A DNA stretch of 64,000 nt from Reticulitermes speratus (GCA_021186555.1 JAJKFL010000013.1:35244743-35308742); one strand, 5' to 3'. Counted from the first letter of the stretch, positions 22,771 to 35,255 are shown. The notes: generated by a model from the letters alone, not told the origin. Translations and numbers: made by a program.

Positions 22771-22779
22771 TGCTTATTT

Positions 22780-22994
22780 CTCTACCATGCTGGTAGAGTT
22801 TTTGCGAGGGACCGATGCTCCGCCCAAGGTGTCTTACTATATGTTTGAAAATTGGATTTAGAAACCCGAATAACCGGAGGCGTAGGGCGGTGTGGGTCTG
22901 TGGCGGCATAGATCAAAACAGAGCACAAGTATCAATGATTGCGTATTTATAGTTTAAACTTCGTATGTATTGGTATCACAATTTTTCTTAGTAT
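22780..22994. other. No gene seen
   Basis: Unassigned. Confidence 0.3.
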
Positions 22995-23400
22995 GTGAAA
23001 CGTATAGATTACAGGGTGCTGAGGAGAATATTTGGGTCTATGATGGATACAGTGACAGAAGGCTGGAGAAAATTGCTTAGCGAAAAGCTTTATGATTTTA
23101 ATTCCTCGCCAAAGACTAGTAGGATGATCAGATCAAGGAGGAAGAGGTTGGAGGATCATACAGCATGAATGGAAAAAATGAGATTCAGCATCAGGTTTTG
23201 GTCGAAACGACCTGAAGAAAAGATATAACGTAGGAAGCCCTACGCCAACATGGGAGGATAATAATAAAGTGGATTTTAAGTAAGTAGGGCGAGAAAAAGT
23301 GGGCTGGATTTATCTTGCTCAAGAGAGGGTCCAGTGAGCCCTTCTGAACACGGTAATTGTCTGGTTACATAAGAGTGTTCCTGAGTCGCTAAACAACTAT
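22995..23400 (+). mobile_element. LINE-B 3' coding fragment
   Basis: Forward translations give YRVLRRIFGSMMDTVTEGWR, then SSPKTSRMIRSRRKRLEDHT and, after frameshifts, EKVGWIYLAQERVQ. These correspond in order to the C-terminal tail of the insect LINE whose relatives lie at 7.4, 49.7 and 62.0 kb. Several frameshifts and stops show that it is dead. Confidence 0.7.
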
Positions 23401-24662
23401 TATCTCCTCAAGGACTGTACACCATGGAGTTATTTATTATGGTTTTACGGCATAATGCACTTAAAGTAAAGTTGCCAATGAACAATGAAAATGACAAATG
23501 ACCTCATTACATAATTTTCTCCATACAACTGCTGCTATTTTATATTTGTTATATCCAAATATTCTCGTCATAACTTCGAGCTTGGTGTCTCCGGACTGGT
23601 GAAGACGTAACAATCTGGTTATATTCGGAATTCGACTGAGCTTGAAGTAATTTCATGTTAGGCGTGTAAGGAGTTATTTATGTCGATTGCTAGCTGATTC
23701 AGTTACCCTAGTCCGTCAAAGGATGACGCATGGATGCTGGTTCTCAGGACACGTCAATTATAAAGCGATGGGTTATTTTTGTTTGCTCACACACGAGCCG
23801 GCACGCACCGTGGTCAGTGGTCTGTGAACGGATTGCCTGTGACAGCAAATCAAAGAGATCTTCTGTGTGAGGAACAGCGTGACTGCTGGATGGAACGTCG
23901 TTACGCTCTACTTCTCTGCAGGGAGAATTCAAGTCTACGTCCCATGAGACATCTCCCAAAGATACTCATTTCACTGCCAAAAACTGTGTGTGATATTTCA
24001 TCTGTATATTCAGATCTCATCTTGTAAGACAGTTGTAGAAATGTGAGGTACAGGGAACATAAAGTTGTGCAAAACACAATCCATTCGGTTCTTCAAATAC
24101 TTCGATCTAGTATGAACCTTCAAGCATAAGTAATCCTTCTATGCCCGGTAAAGGTTCCTCTTGCTGTTGGTATCACAGTATATATGAGCCAAAGTTCTAA
24201 AGAACAAATAACACTAAAATTAAGCTGTTGATTTATGCTCACGTATTTTCAGTTCGGTGACCGTCGTGTCGCGTTACGTTGAACAAGTGAATGTATTTCT
24301 TTACATACAAGTGCAAAGTGAATTATAAAGAAATACAATGGATGTATTAACCTAAAGTTTTTCCAGTCTTGTGTTCAATTTTCAGGGATATTGAGATTAA
24401 AAATGAACGTTTGATTGCATGCGTCATGCGTTTTTTAATATTCTGTGCCTGCATCCCATTTACTAGGTACGGAATTACTGAAATGGAAATTGACTAAGCA
24501 TTTTATCCTTTTCTTTTCTTCAAGTAATACTTCTCACATAGCTAACATACCGGGTCAGCGTTGGATAAATTCTCAGGGCTGGGGTGGTGAGGGCGGAGGA
24601 ATCCCAGTTAGTAAATATGACTGGAATAGTTGGTTAGATAATTTGGTTATACCGATAGAAGT
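23401..24662. other. No gene seen
   Basis: Unassigned sequence. Confidence 0.3.
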
Positions 24663-25000
24663 GATTGGAGAAGAATGGAGAAAATCAGTTCGACCGATCT
24701 TGTGAGAAATGAAGAAGTATTACAGAGACTCAAAGAGGAGAGGAATATCCTACATGCAATAAAGAGAAGAACGGCTAACTGGATTGGTCACATCTTGCGT
24801 AGGAACTGCCTTCTGAAACACGTGATTGAAGGAAAGTTAGAAGGAAGGATAGAAATGACGGGAAGACGAGGGAGAAGACGTTAGCAGCTACTGGATGACC
24901 TTAAGGAAAAGACAAGATACTGGAAATTGAAAGAGGAAGCACTAGATCGCACCCTGGAGAACTCGCTTTGGAAGAGGCTACGGACCTGTTGAGTGACAGG
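24663..25000 (+). mobile_element. LINE-A 3' fragment
   Basis: Starts at TGGAGAAGAATGGAGAAAAT and encodes VRNEEVLQRLKEERNILHAI, NWIGHILRRNCLLKHVIEGK, RIEMTGRRGRR, a stop, then LLDDLKEKTRYWKLKEEALD. It is the same tail as at 35.8-36.1 kb. It ends near CGGACCTGTTGAGTGACAGG and is followed closely by a SINE-1 insertion. Confidence 0.85.
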
Positions 25001-25027
25001 GACGTTTGTGTGATAGATAACGTCTTC

Positions 25028-25286
25028 TTCTTCTTTTTCCAATGGCTCGACAGCCCGAGTGGGCCAGGGCCTCCTCATTGTCGAGGCTTCGCTATCACAC
25101 TCAGACACACTACACTAGGTAGGACTCCTCTGGACGAGTGATCAGCCAGACGCAGAGACCTCTACCTGACAACACACAACACTCGCAAGAGACAGACATC
25201 CATGCCCCTGCGGGATTCGAACCCACAATCCCAGCAAGCGAACGGCCGTAGACCCACGCCTTAGACCTCGCGGCCACTGGAATCGG
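25028..25286 (-). mobile_element. SINE-1 copy 9
   Basis: Minus-strand full-length copy from CTTTTTCCAATGGCTCGACAG to CGGCCACTGGAATCGGC. The B-box is seen as GGGATTCGAACCCAC on the plus strand. Confidence 0.9.
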
Positions 25287-25329
25287 CTGTGACACATACA
25301 TTAATTATATTAATTTTAATGAAATTATA

Positions 25330-25771
25330 TTTAAAGTCCGACACATGTACAATTTAATCACACTATTTGTGCACTTTCACCGTCCTACATGTTTCGAACC
25401 CCTAACCTGGGTTCATCTTCAGGGACACATTATCTAAAATCGCACACTAGTTACACCAACTGGCACAATTATTTACATGAGTTCTCACCACCCAACAGGC
25501 AACTTACTCCGATAAACGGATATTGTATATTTCAGGATATCAAAACAGCATAGATTGTTCAACTTTAATACAATTTTTAACAACCAACAACCACAATTTT
25601 TAACTTTTTAACTTTTATTTGTTTTAAACAGTGTATCTGAACAATTGTAAAGAACTCATGTAAATAATTGTGCCAGTTGGTGTAACTAGTGTGCACAAAT
25701 AGTGTGATTAAATTGTACATGTGTCGGACTTTAAATATAAAGTTGAAATGTACGGAATGAATAATATTAAG
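25330..25771 (+). mobile_element. Foldback element e6, one arm lacking the motif
   Basis: The left arm runs AAAGTCCGACACATGTACAA...GTGCAC, then the motif block, then ACTAGTTACACC. The right arm has the same sequence in reverse but lacks the motif block. A one-sided tail (AATGTACGGAATGAATAAT) follows the right arm, as in e2. TTTAATGAAATTATA (25315-25329) and TTTAATAAAATTGTA (25772-25786) are a probable aged target duplication, 13 of 15 matching, though AT-rich. Confidence 0.7.
25382..25426 (-). ncRNA. Hammerhead-like motif in e6
   Basis: On the minus strand: GTCC, CTGAAGA, T, GAACCC-loop-GGGTTC, GAAA, ACATGT palindrome, A, GGAC. Stem I is GTCC/GGAC and stem II is GAACCC/GGGTTC. Both differ from e2 (GCTCC/GGAGC, GGCGGT/ACTGCC) yet pair fully, which is compensatory change in both helices. 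Confidence 0.5.
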
Positions 25772-25786
25772 TTTAATAAAATTGTA

Positions 25787-26141
25787 ACGACTACCCCAAG
25801 TTGCGGGTCTCCGACTAGATACTCGCTACCCGAGGGAGTGCTACGGGTAGGTGACCTAGCATGACTTACGCTGCTCTTGTCTTAACGCAGCCATACTATT
25901 CGGTAGTAACTGCCACCACACGCTTTTTTATCTATAACTGCAGGTTACTATCTACTGCTTGACCTCACTGGGAATATCTTTATAGGCACAGATAAATCTC
26001 ACTTTCGCAGTGTCTGTATAGCTTTCAGTGACACTCGTGGAACAGTGGCTAGGCTTCACTTCAGGAGGATGGGGAAGTATGGGGTTCAAGGTGAAGTGTT
26101 TTCGTACTGTCCAGTGGACTTTGTGCGACGTAAGCAAGAAT
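25787..26141. other. No gene seen
   Basis: Unassigned. Confidence 0.3.
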
Positions 26142-26153
26142 CAAGTATAGCCT

Positions 26154-26415
26154 CCTTTTTCCTATGGCTCGACAGCCCCTTGGGGGCCTAGGCCTCCTCA
26201 TTTTTCGAGGTTTCGCGATCACATACTTTAGACACACTACACTCGGTAGGACTCCTCTGGACGAGTGACCAGCCCGACGCAGAGACCTGTACCTGGCAAC
26301 ACACAACACTCGCAAGAGACAGACATCCATGACACCGGCGGGATTCGAACCCACAATACCAGTAAGCGAGCGGCCGCAGACCCACGCCTTAGACCGCGCG
26401 GCCACTGGGATCGGC
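26154..26415 (-). mobile_element. SINE-1 copy 10, full length with 12-base TSD
   Basis: Minus-strand copy flanked by CAAGTATAGCCT at 26142-26153 and 26416-26427, an exact target duplication. Confidence 0.9.
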
Positions 26416-26427
26416 CAAGTATAGCCT

Positions 26428-27755
26428 AGTTTACTAAACGTAGTGGATACATTCAAGGTTAAGACTTACAATATAATATTTTAGACTAATTACACAATAA
26501 ACAGAAAGGAAATGATAAATTTACAAAATTCCTGTAGGTAGTAATTATGTTGGAAAATGGCTGCTCGATTCTCAGTTTAGTGTACCCCGATACGGTACGA
26601 GATTTGGAATAGAAACATTTCGAATAATAAAACTAATACAATAAAACAGAAAGGTGCTCGGTTCCTACGTGGTTTCAGTGTAAATTCAATCAACAAAATT
26701 TTACAATTTCAGTACTTTAACAAAACGTACCTTTAACAATCAGCAGAAGACCAGACGACGCTAACTTCATTACGCACAGGAGCCGAAAGCTTGTTCACAC
26801 ACGTATAGCCAGGAACTTAAAAGAGAGCGACGAACTGCGTGCATCGGGTTATGTGGAATGAAACGGCATGCATAAAATATCGCACTCAGCGTCACCCTCG
26901 TGGGTTTAACAAACTAATTATACTTCCGTGACTTACAGGAGTCACACCATCTGTACATCAATAAATATGAAATAAAGTAAACCGAGAAATGAAACGAAAT
27001 TAAATCAAATTGCCGAAGTTAATAAATCGTCACGAAATAGATCGCATGAATTGCCGGAGCAGTAATTCATTACAGAATTTATATAAATTTAGAAGTAAAG
27101 TTTGAAAGACAATTGGGGCAGAGACGTTAAAACACAGCTGTTTTCGAAAGACCTGCAGACGAGTTTTAATAAAGTATTGTTGTTTCGTTCTTGCTTTAGT
27201 TCGAGGGGTCAGTTGCATCTTGCGTGGGCAGGTGTCGAGTGACAGTCCTTTAGCTTTTTGTTTAGACTTTGTCATCATGTTGGAAAATTCCCTAAGCAAA
27301 AAACACTGTGAGTTTGGTCGCATGACGTGGTGAGCATACGTAGCTGCGTGTGGACCCTTATGTTAGCGTGATGACAGGAAACACACCGCGTTATGGTTCA
27401 ACATTAACTAACCACAATAGAGTAAAAATTCACGATTACAAGTAAAGCTGACAAACCCACTTCACATGCCAGTCCTAGCCAAATTTTCAGCCAGCGGAAG
27501 GACGTGAGCGTTCAGTAAATCAGTAAATTGCTGTATTGGATTAATACTGCCTACTTTAATTACAAGAAGTCTGACGGGCGCCAGCGTATTGCCGTATCTA
27601 GCTGCCTCCTGCTTCCATTACTCGTATTCTCTGACATTAATCTCAGGCAACCGGGAATCATTATCAACACGTATTAATCGACGTAATTAAAGCTTTGCCG
27701 GTTCACGCGACTACTGGAAGCGGAACAACGCTGACGGTGGGGCCAACGAATGGCT
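26428..27755. other. No gene seen
   Basis: Unassigned AT-rich sequence. Confidence 0.3.
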
Positions 27756-27875
27756 ATATTAACTAACTAACCAATCAACCAACTAACCAATCAACCAACC
27801 AACCAACCAACAAACCATCAAATTAATCAGTCAATCAACCAACCAACTAAATAACCGAGTGATTAACTAATTAAC
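27756..27875 (+). repeat. Imperfect AACC/AATC tetranucleotide repeat
   Basis: AACTAACCAATCAACC-type units over about 120 bases. Confidence 0.85.
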
Positions 27876-27918
27876 TCTAAGGAACAGAGTTCTTTTTGAG
27901 CTAGTAGATGCTCTGCTA

Positions 27919-28447
27919 GCCGATCCCAGTGGCCTTGCGGTCTAAGGCGTGGGTCTCCGGCCGCTCTCTTACTGGGATCGTGGGTTCGAATCCCACCGGG
28001 GGCATGGATGTTTGTGTTGTGTTGTAAAAAGACGGTTGTGGACTGTAAGTGACATGAAAGGACAAAAAAAGGACTAATACAGAACAAAAATGGATCAAAG
28101 GGGAAAACCCAGGAATTAGTAAAAAAGAAAAATCCCACCGGAGGCATGGATATTTGTGTTGTGTTTGTTGTAAGGACGGTAGCATGGAACGTAAAGTGAC
28201 ATGAAGGACGAAAGGATTTAAACAGTACAAAAATGGATCAAAGGGGAAAAACCCCGGACGGCCAAAAAAAAAAATCCCACCGGGGGCATGGATGTCTGTC
28301 TCTTGTGAGTGTTGTCAGGTAGAGGTCTCTGCGACGAGCTGGTCCCTCGTCCAGAGGAGTCCTACCGAGTGTGGTGTGTCTCATATGTGTGTGACCATGA
28401 AACCTCGACGAAACGAGGAGGCCCAGGCACATATAAGGCTGTCGAGC

Positions 28448-28502
<55 letters not shown>
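27919..28502 (+). mobile_element. SINE-1 copy 11, composite with exact 142-base period
   Basis: A normal SINE-1 head (B-box GGGTTCGAATCCC near 27982) is followed by a foreign tail (GACATGAA, AAAAATGGATCAAAGGGGAA, A-rich end). The tail is followed by a restart at AATCCCACCGG, a second copy of the foreign tail, another restart and finally the normal SINE-1 body with a 52-base A-tract. The restarts fall at 27989, 28131 and 28273, exactly 142 bases apart. Each restart begins inside the head and follows an A-run. Confidence 0.85.
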
Positions 28503-28506
<4 letters not shown>

Positions 28507-28644
28507 TGCTAATCAATAATTTTGCCACATTTTTTGCAACTTGAAATTTAATTTCTGTGTTTACAAGAATCTTATTTTGAACCAAATGAATGGAGTCAAT
28601 ATGGCTTCCTGTTTCTTTAAGATCTGTTCGAATAGAACGTTGGG

Positions 28645-28648
<4 letters not shown>

Positions 28649-28681
<33 letters not shown>
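28649..28681 (+). repeat. AT dinucleotide repeat
   Basis: Uninterrupted TATATA run of about 32 bases. Confidence 0.9.
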
Positions 28682-28682
<1 letters not shown>

Positions 28683-30346
28683 CATCCCCTTAACCCTTTA
28701 TGTCTCAGTGGTTACCTGTGTACAGTACATTTCCTTCTTTAGTATTCAGGATTTCTGAATCTTTTTCACACAGTGTAATTATGGGTTGTTATGATTCTTT
28801 GAATAAATAACAAATATTTCCCTAAATTAACAGATTGGTATTTATATATTATATATAACTGTATATCATATATTATACATTTTATATTATTATTGAGTTA
28901 GGAACTGAATAAGTGCTTTAAACATGTCACAAACTTTTCCTTACACATCTTTTTAATTGTTTGTTTATGGATAGGCCTGTCATGTTTAGCCTATGCTACT
29001 GACAGTGTACTTAAGCCCTGACATACAAAAAACTACCGCTTGGTGCTCTGTCGTAGTGAACACTGAAAGACAAAGCTTAGAGTACTCACGAGTAGGAACG
29101 GAGCACGGTAAGAATAAAGGGCAAATGAGTATATGCTTCAGTTGGTATTGTAGTGTCCTGCTTTGCCGAAAGGAGTGCATAGTATATCTCCGTATAGCCG
29201 CAATACTTAGCACATATATTTTTCTGTCAAGTTAACTGTCTTAGGATGAATGTATCTGTCTTTCCATAACTACTGACATTCTTATTTTTGATTAAGTTTT
29301 TACGAAAAAAGACTTTGCGCAGGCACAGAAAATGTGGTTCGTGCTCATGGGATGCCGCACATGCACAGTAGATTTCTTATCGAACAATTTTGTACTCCGA
29401 TCAGCCAAGAATTTTCAGTTGAAATTTATAGAAGCGTCATGCTAGTAAACGAAAAATGAATGTACAAATAATGTCACTCAGATTAATACAGTTATTTAAT
29501 ATTTATTCCAAATAGCATGTGGAAAGATAGTTGCGTGTGTTTGAAATTAATCGCTTAATTAATTAATTAATTACCGATAGATGTGCAACATTTGTGTAAT
29601 TACTGCGGGAAGTTTTGCTTGCAGCTGCTTTGCGGATATTGCTCCATTTAATAATGTATCAAGTGCCCTTCTAGTTACTTACCGGATGCAACAAGAACCC
29701 CTCACCCCGATGCTTCCCACTGCTCGCTGCCGCCCGTATATGAGGCAACTGAATTCTGCAAACGGGTGCCACATTACAGCTGAACTCTTAGTAGGAGGTA
29801 GTTTCAATGTCATCGCCATTATCATCATTATTATTCCCAGAGTGAGAGCCACTCAGCCTGTCACAAATACGGCGAGCCCTCAAAGCTCTGTTTCGCTGTT
29901 GTACGTAGCACGAATCTCTTTGTCGGTAAGTCCATAATTTTAAAATTTTATTTCAAACTATACTGTAATTTAGTCACTGGTTTCCAATGTATACTAGCTA
30001 TTATCACACATTTTTCACATCCATTACCAAAGCTGTTCTGCGAAAGAATAAAAGCTGATGCTGTTTTACTAAATTAGACAAGGGCTGTATGAGTGTCTTT
30101 ACAACAGGACAGAATCTAGACGCGTTATTTAGAGTGATGAAGTCTCTGTGTATGCAATAGGCGGCACGTGAGCAACGCATATACTGTCCTAAACTGTGAA
30201 TGGGATTGACGCTGGGAGATAGTGTCTGAGAGTTCCTTCTGTTTTGGATATCGTAATCAGTGGAAAACTGTGACAAAATCTCACACATACAGTGACTCTC
30301 TAAACATTGGTGATAATAGTTGATTAATTACGGGAATATTATGTTT
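28682..30346. other. No gene seen
   Basis: Unassigned. An AATT repeat lies at 29554-29572. The 118-codon frame at 29581-29937 includes an ATC/ATT repeat and has no domain. Confidence 0.3.
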
Positions 30347-30360
30347 AACGTTGCACATTT

Positions 30361-30618
30361 ATTTCCAATGGCGCAACACCCGCTAGTGGGCCAGGGCCTA
30401 CTTAATATCGAGGCTTCACGATCACACTGAGTTAGACACACCAAGTCGGTATGACTCCTCTGGACGAGTGATCGGCCTGACGCAGAGACCCCTACCTGAC
30501 AACACACAACACTCACAAGAGACAGACATCCATGCTCCGGCTGGATTCGAACCCTCATTCCCAGTAAGCTAGAGGCCGCAGACCCACGCCTTAGACCGCG
30601 CGGCCACTGAGATCGGCA
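30361..30618 (-). mobile_element. SINE-1 copy 12 with aged TSD
   Basis: Minus-strand copy. AACGTTGCACATTT (30347-30360) and AACGTTGCGCATTA (30619-30632) flank it, 12 of 14 matching. Confidence 0.85.
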
Positions 30619-30632
30619 AACGTTGCGCATTA

Positions 30633-31139
30633 TTTAAGGTCAGGTGCTACTTGGTAAACACAACGTTCGGATTTCTTCTCTACTACCGTCAAGACTATGC
30701 AGACTGTTCTGGCCAACAGGTTAAGCTAGTGTGTAGAAAGGGTTAGGTCTAAGGCACCTAACAGGATTAGTTCTATATCCTTACTTTTACTGATAAAAGA
30801 AGCGCAGCCAGCTTCCGAAACGTCGTGTATATCAATGTTGCCTCAGACAATGTGACAAGTTCCGACGTAATGCTCTTACAAATATTTATTTTCTGAAGTT
30901 TTAGTATGCGTTTGAAGGCAAGTAGGGCAGTTCATACGCCTCTTCTGCGGGAATAAACTAGTGTTATGTCTCATTAAATCACCTTACATAACATAATCTC
31001 GTGGCTTTACTAGACAGTGCTAGTCTGCCATGGCACGAACGTAGCTCAAACAGAACGTGAGAGGGAAGCTGCTATTCATCCATCTGCTGGCTGCCCCTAA
31101 GCTTTCACACCTGACCACACAGAGTGCGAGATGGGAGGT
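30633..31139. other. No gene; motif relic near 30790-30835
   Basis: ACTGATAAAAGAAGC...GCTTCCGAAACGTCGTG resembles the motif at 52402-52442 with a damaged core. Confidence 0.35.
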
Positions 31140-31545
31140 GATGTAAAGGAAGACAGCATGAATGAGAAGGGTAGGACATAGAAAGAGAATAAAATAAAAG
31201 AATAAGAGAAGAAAGAAACTAAAGGACGAAAGGAAGAAGAGGCAAAGCAAGAGAATAAGAGGATTCCGGAGGAGTCTGAGGAGACAGAGGTGAAAAGTGG
31301 AAGAAAAAGGAGGGCAGATGTAAAGTACAGCAGGTGACAAAAGATAGTGGTTTGGATTATTAGGAGGCGGAAGAAACAGAAGGCAAGGAGAAAAGGAATG
31401 CGGAGTTACAAAAGAGAAATACGAAGAAGAGAATGTAAAAGGATGTAGAGACGGAAAAAAGAAACGTTGCAGAAGGATTAGAATGACGTAGTTGTAAAGG
31501 AGAAGAAGGGGAATGGAAGTAAGCAAAATTATTGTTTTTGTGTTG
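31140..31545 (+). repeat. Purine-rich tract (about 400 bases)
   Basis: The plus strand is strongly A/G biased (AAGGAAGAAGAGG-like). It creates a 168-codon minus frame of Leu/Ser/Phe composition that I do not regard as a gene. Confidence 0.7.
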
Positions 31546-32640
31546 CCTGTATTTTTTGTACTTTTCAGAAAAACATTACTCCTCTGAAAATAGGCGTCTT
31601 CCTAACGACGTGGGCTGAAAGGGTTCTAATGCAAGGGGGGCGGTTGATTTATAACGTAGCATTTCTAGTGACCCTTCGTACAACCTGAGGAGGCTAGCGT
31701 CTTATTGTGTACGTTGCACTGTCTTCAATTTCACTCTACAGCCATGGCACACGATGTAATGCACAGTCAACAGTTCAATGTGTTGTGATGCTTTACAGTC
31801 TTAAGACCCAACATAATTAATTGATCGTGAAGGTTTTCACGTATGGATATCCTTAAAGTATAATCTTATGGGTTATTACGTATATCGTGTACGATAATGA
31901 GTTTTTTTTTCCGACATTTCGGAGGAACGTGCTGCCTCTGTCTTGAAGGGACTGAATTAGATTCGGGTGGATCCTGAAATAGGAATTACGTCGATTGTGT
32001 AGACAAAGACTGTGGTCAATCATAGCCACGAAAAGGCAAGATGAAATAGATTTTGTAAGAGGCCCAATTCGAAATTCGGAATTCAGTTCACGTTTGCTCG
32101 GTCAAGGTCTATCTTACTTTCTTTTTTTCATAGGTCTGATTAACCACAATTCTTGCAAGCTTTCAATATAAGTTGACATATTTTCTCTTCCCAGTCACTT
32201 CGGCATCCTCCAAATAATCTAGTCACCCTAAAATAGAGACGAAATACGTACATATTCAGGAGATAATCCAATATTATATTCAACACACATATTTTGATAG
32301 TACCCTAGTTTACCACACTCGATAGCATAGATATTTCGGTTTTAACATTGGACTCTATAGTGTAAGTAACTTTCATACTACAAGCTATGTCAATGCAGTA
32401 TATGTTAACTGTATTATTCACAACATATGTAAGCTTGCTGCCTCCAACAGTTATTTCATGTAGACGTGATTGATGATGACCATTTAGTACGAGATATTTC
32501 GGAGGCGTAAAATATATATTTGTGACATGCAGCTCTAGCGCAGGTTGCTTGTTGGGTCTATATTGACTGAAATACTAGGTACGTTTAACAAACGTTAACA
32601 TATAATAATCCTCGATTGTTTTACCGATGTTATTTTAAAC
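31546..32640. other. No gene; motif relic at 31910-31955
   Basis: CCGACATTTCGGAGGAACG...CTCTGTCTTGAAGG is a reversed CTTGAAGACAGAGG...CGAAATGTCGG motif like that at 3800. The remainder is unassigned. Confidence 0.35.
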
Positions 32641-32790
32641 TACAAAAGGATCGTGACTCAAAAGGAATTTTAATGTAAACTTAGTAGCAATTTATTTTTA
32701 CATGTGTGTACTTTTTGTTGATGACCAAACTTGGTCGAAACATATAGGAGTGAGATAATAAAGATATGGTTGTTTTTCACTTAAGAACGT
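32641..32790 (+). mobile_element. Single-arm foldback relative
   Basis: TTGATGACCAAACTTGGTCGAAACATATAGG at 32718-32748 (shown here only to define the block) has a perfect GACCAA/TTGGTC hairpin before GAAACATAT. No partner arm was found. The core is TTGATGA instead of CTGATGA. Confidence 0.4.
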
Positions 32791-33532
32791 GTACTAAAAT
32801 ATTTTAAATTTAAATAATTGTATGATTTTTAGAGGGATAATGAAGCTAGTGGCTTATCCGGTCAGGTCAGGTCTAGCGGAAGGGTAACTGGAAGCCATTT
32901 TTACTCTTTCTCTAGACCTGACCTCCGGATCATAATTCGCCACTGAATGAAGCTATAGTGTAAATAAATGAAATTTCGTCTATCTGTCCATCAGTCTGTC
33001 CAGGGGTCGACTAAAATAATTTGCTCTTTCGCATTTCTTGAAGCCTTTTCTATAGAGTGGTAAGTTTTCTCTCTTGGTGTTAAGCTTAGGTTCTTTGCAG
33101 ATACTCAGTAAACTTCGGTTTAGAGTTGTATGTTTCTCCATTTAAATCCGGATATCTCATTTACTTCTCTGTCTTTATCTAGCGTGCACAGGTTTTATCA
33201 GATTTAAAATTTCGTAGTTCTTAAGATCTCCTAACTTAATTTCCTGAGTGGTGAAATTTGAGGTTGTCACAGCGTGGAATATCGTCAGTAATGTTGTGTA
33301 GATAGGTAACAACGTTTCGGTAGAACCTGCTACGCCCATATCAATCCTTGAATATGGAAGCAGCATGTTATTCTAAAAATTTGAAAAATGTCTTTACCAA
33401 GCCACACGGCATCACATCCAAGAATACTTATGTGAGTATTCAGACTCGTGATAACTTCGTTAAAGCATTTACTCTACTTTTCTTATCGATTTAATACCCT
33501 GTAAAGTGTGATATTAATTGATTAACTCACAC

Positions 33533-33665
33533 CAACAAATGCACCAAAACAAGTTTGTCTTTCTTTAATTAAGATTTAATAAGATTTCTTTATTAAAAGT
33601 TTACCCCAATACGCATTTCGGCACTTCTATATTGCCATAATCAGGGGGGTCGTTCGAGTTTTTGT
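33533..33665 (-). mobile_element. Single-arm foldback relative with terminal motif
   Basis: The minus strand ends in GGTGCATTTGTTGGTGTGA, the terminus shared with e1, e7 and e8. It also carries CTGATTATGGCA...TGCCGAAATGCG, where GGCA/TGCC pair. The core has changed (CTGATTA). Confidence 0.45.
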
Positions 33666-34483
33666 ACAAAGACCAATGTTCTTTGTTACATCAGAACAGT
33701 TGCGTCAGTATTCGTTATTACCACTTTGTATACAATTGTATAAAATTGTACAGTAGTAGTGCTGTTAAATTGCTAAAATTAATAGTAAAACAGTGTGGTA
33801 TATTATATTAAATTACATGCTGTGTTATAATTCATAAATTATTGGCAGCGCGGTCCGGTGTGCTGTTTTGTGCCGTTATCTGTGTGTATTGCTGTTGGTA
33901 GAACCTCCGTCTTTCGTGTCTGCGTGGCTTGTGATATTAATATTTCTACTTTCTTGCACTGTGACCAGCCAATTGCCGGGTCGCGGATAAAGTCCCAAGT
34001 TTAAAGACCGAGGATGTTAATGTGCTGCTTGGTTAGGCGACAAATGCGCGTTGAACAATGGTGGAATGATGATTAGCAGGGGAAAGCCGAAAAAACTGTA
34101 AGAGAAACTCGCTTCTGTGCCACTTTGTCCAGCAGTAACCTTACATGAGTTTGTAGGATTGTAAATTGTAATTATTTAATTTTGTAAACAGTACTAACAG
34201 TTTGAATGTTGATGTTATATTCTAACGTATGTCCAATGAAAATAAGAGAATGTAGCATGTTTGATGTATTTCTCTTTCAGAGTTATGTTTTATAGCTTTG
34301 TGTGTGTCCTGTAATCGTGCTGCTTACTCACATTGCATACGGTCTGAGCATATGCAATGGTATCATATAAACAACGACTGTTTACTCTGTAAATATTAAC
34401 AACTGGTGTATTTGTAACGATAAATTCACATGATATTTGGGCAAGAGCATTTGCACAGCCTGCTTGTCGCGTTTTAATAATAT
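33666..34483. other. No gene seen
   Basis: Unassigned. Confidence 0.3.
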
Positions 34484-34496
34484 CAGCTCATATTAT

Positions 34497-34753
34497 TCTT
34501 TTTCCAATGGTGCAACAGCCCCCAGTGGGCCAGGGCCTCATTATCGAGGCTTCAAGATCACACCCAGACACACCACAATCGGTAGTACTCCTCTAGACGA
34601 GTAATCAGCCCGACGCGCAGAGACCTCTACCTGACAAAACACAACACTCACAAGAGACAGATATCCATGCCGCCGGCGGGATTCGAACCCGCAATCCCAG
34701 CAAGCGAGCGGCCGCAGACCCATTTCTTAGACCGCGCGGCCGCGGGGATCAGT
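34497..34753 (-). mobile_element. SINE-1 copy 13 with aged TSD
   Basis: Minus-strand full-length copy. CAGCTCATATTAT (34484-34496) and CAGCCCGTATTAT (34754-34766) flank it, 11 of 13 matching. Confidence 0.85.
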
Positions 34754-35164
34754 CAGCCCGTATTATACTCCAATATTTTGGTAACAAGTTCTTAACTTGA
34801 TACCTTATGGACTTATGTTCTCTACCTTCATGAATATTTGTTTGAAAACGGCATTTGTGATCATTTTTAGTTGATGTACCCCTTGGGTTCAAAGTTATAG
34901 TTTCAGTGGCGACATAATTTTTATCTCGAACTGCCTCTTATCGTGCTTTATAAACACGAAAAGACACAGTGACGTTCTTATTGTCGGAATTTTATTAAAT
35001 TCTTGCATAAAAGAAAACTTTCAATACATTTTTAGGCCTTTGGCCGTATGTTTGAAAACGTATGCTACGGATCTCGCATAAACATAATTGGAAGGCTTCA
35101 TGCAATCCATGGGGCATACTGACCCCTGTTCTGAACCTAACAGAACTTGTTACCGAGTAAAAAT

Positions 35165-35255
35165 TAAAAACATACACATACATATACACGTACACATACA
35201 CACATACATATACACATACACACACGCACATACACACATACACATACACACAAGA
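35165..35255 (+). repeat. ACATACAC microsatellite
   Basis: Mixed CA and CATA units over about 90 bases. Confidence 0.9.

Noticed and set aside
31020-31526. 168-codon minus-strand frame with hydrophobic runs
   Set aside because: It is generated by a purine-rich tract. Leu/Ser/Phe runs reflect composition, not membrane segments.
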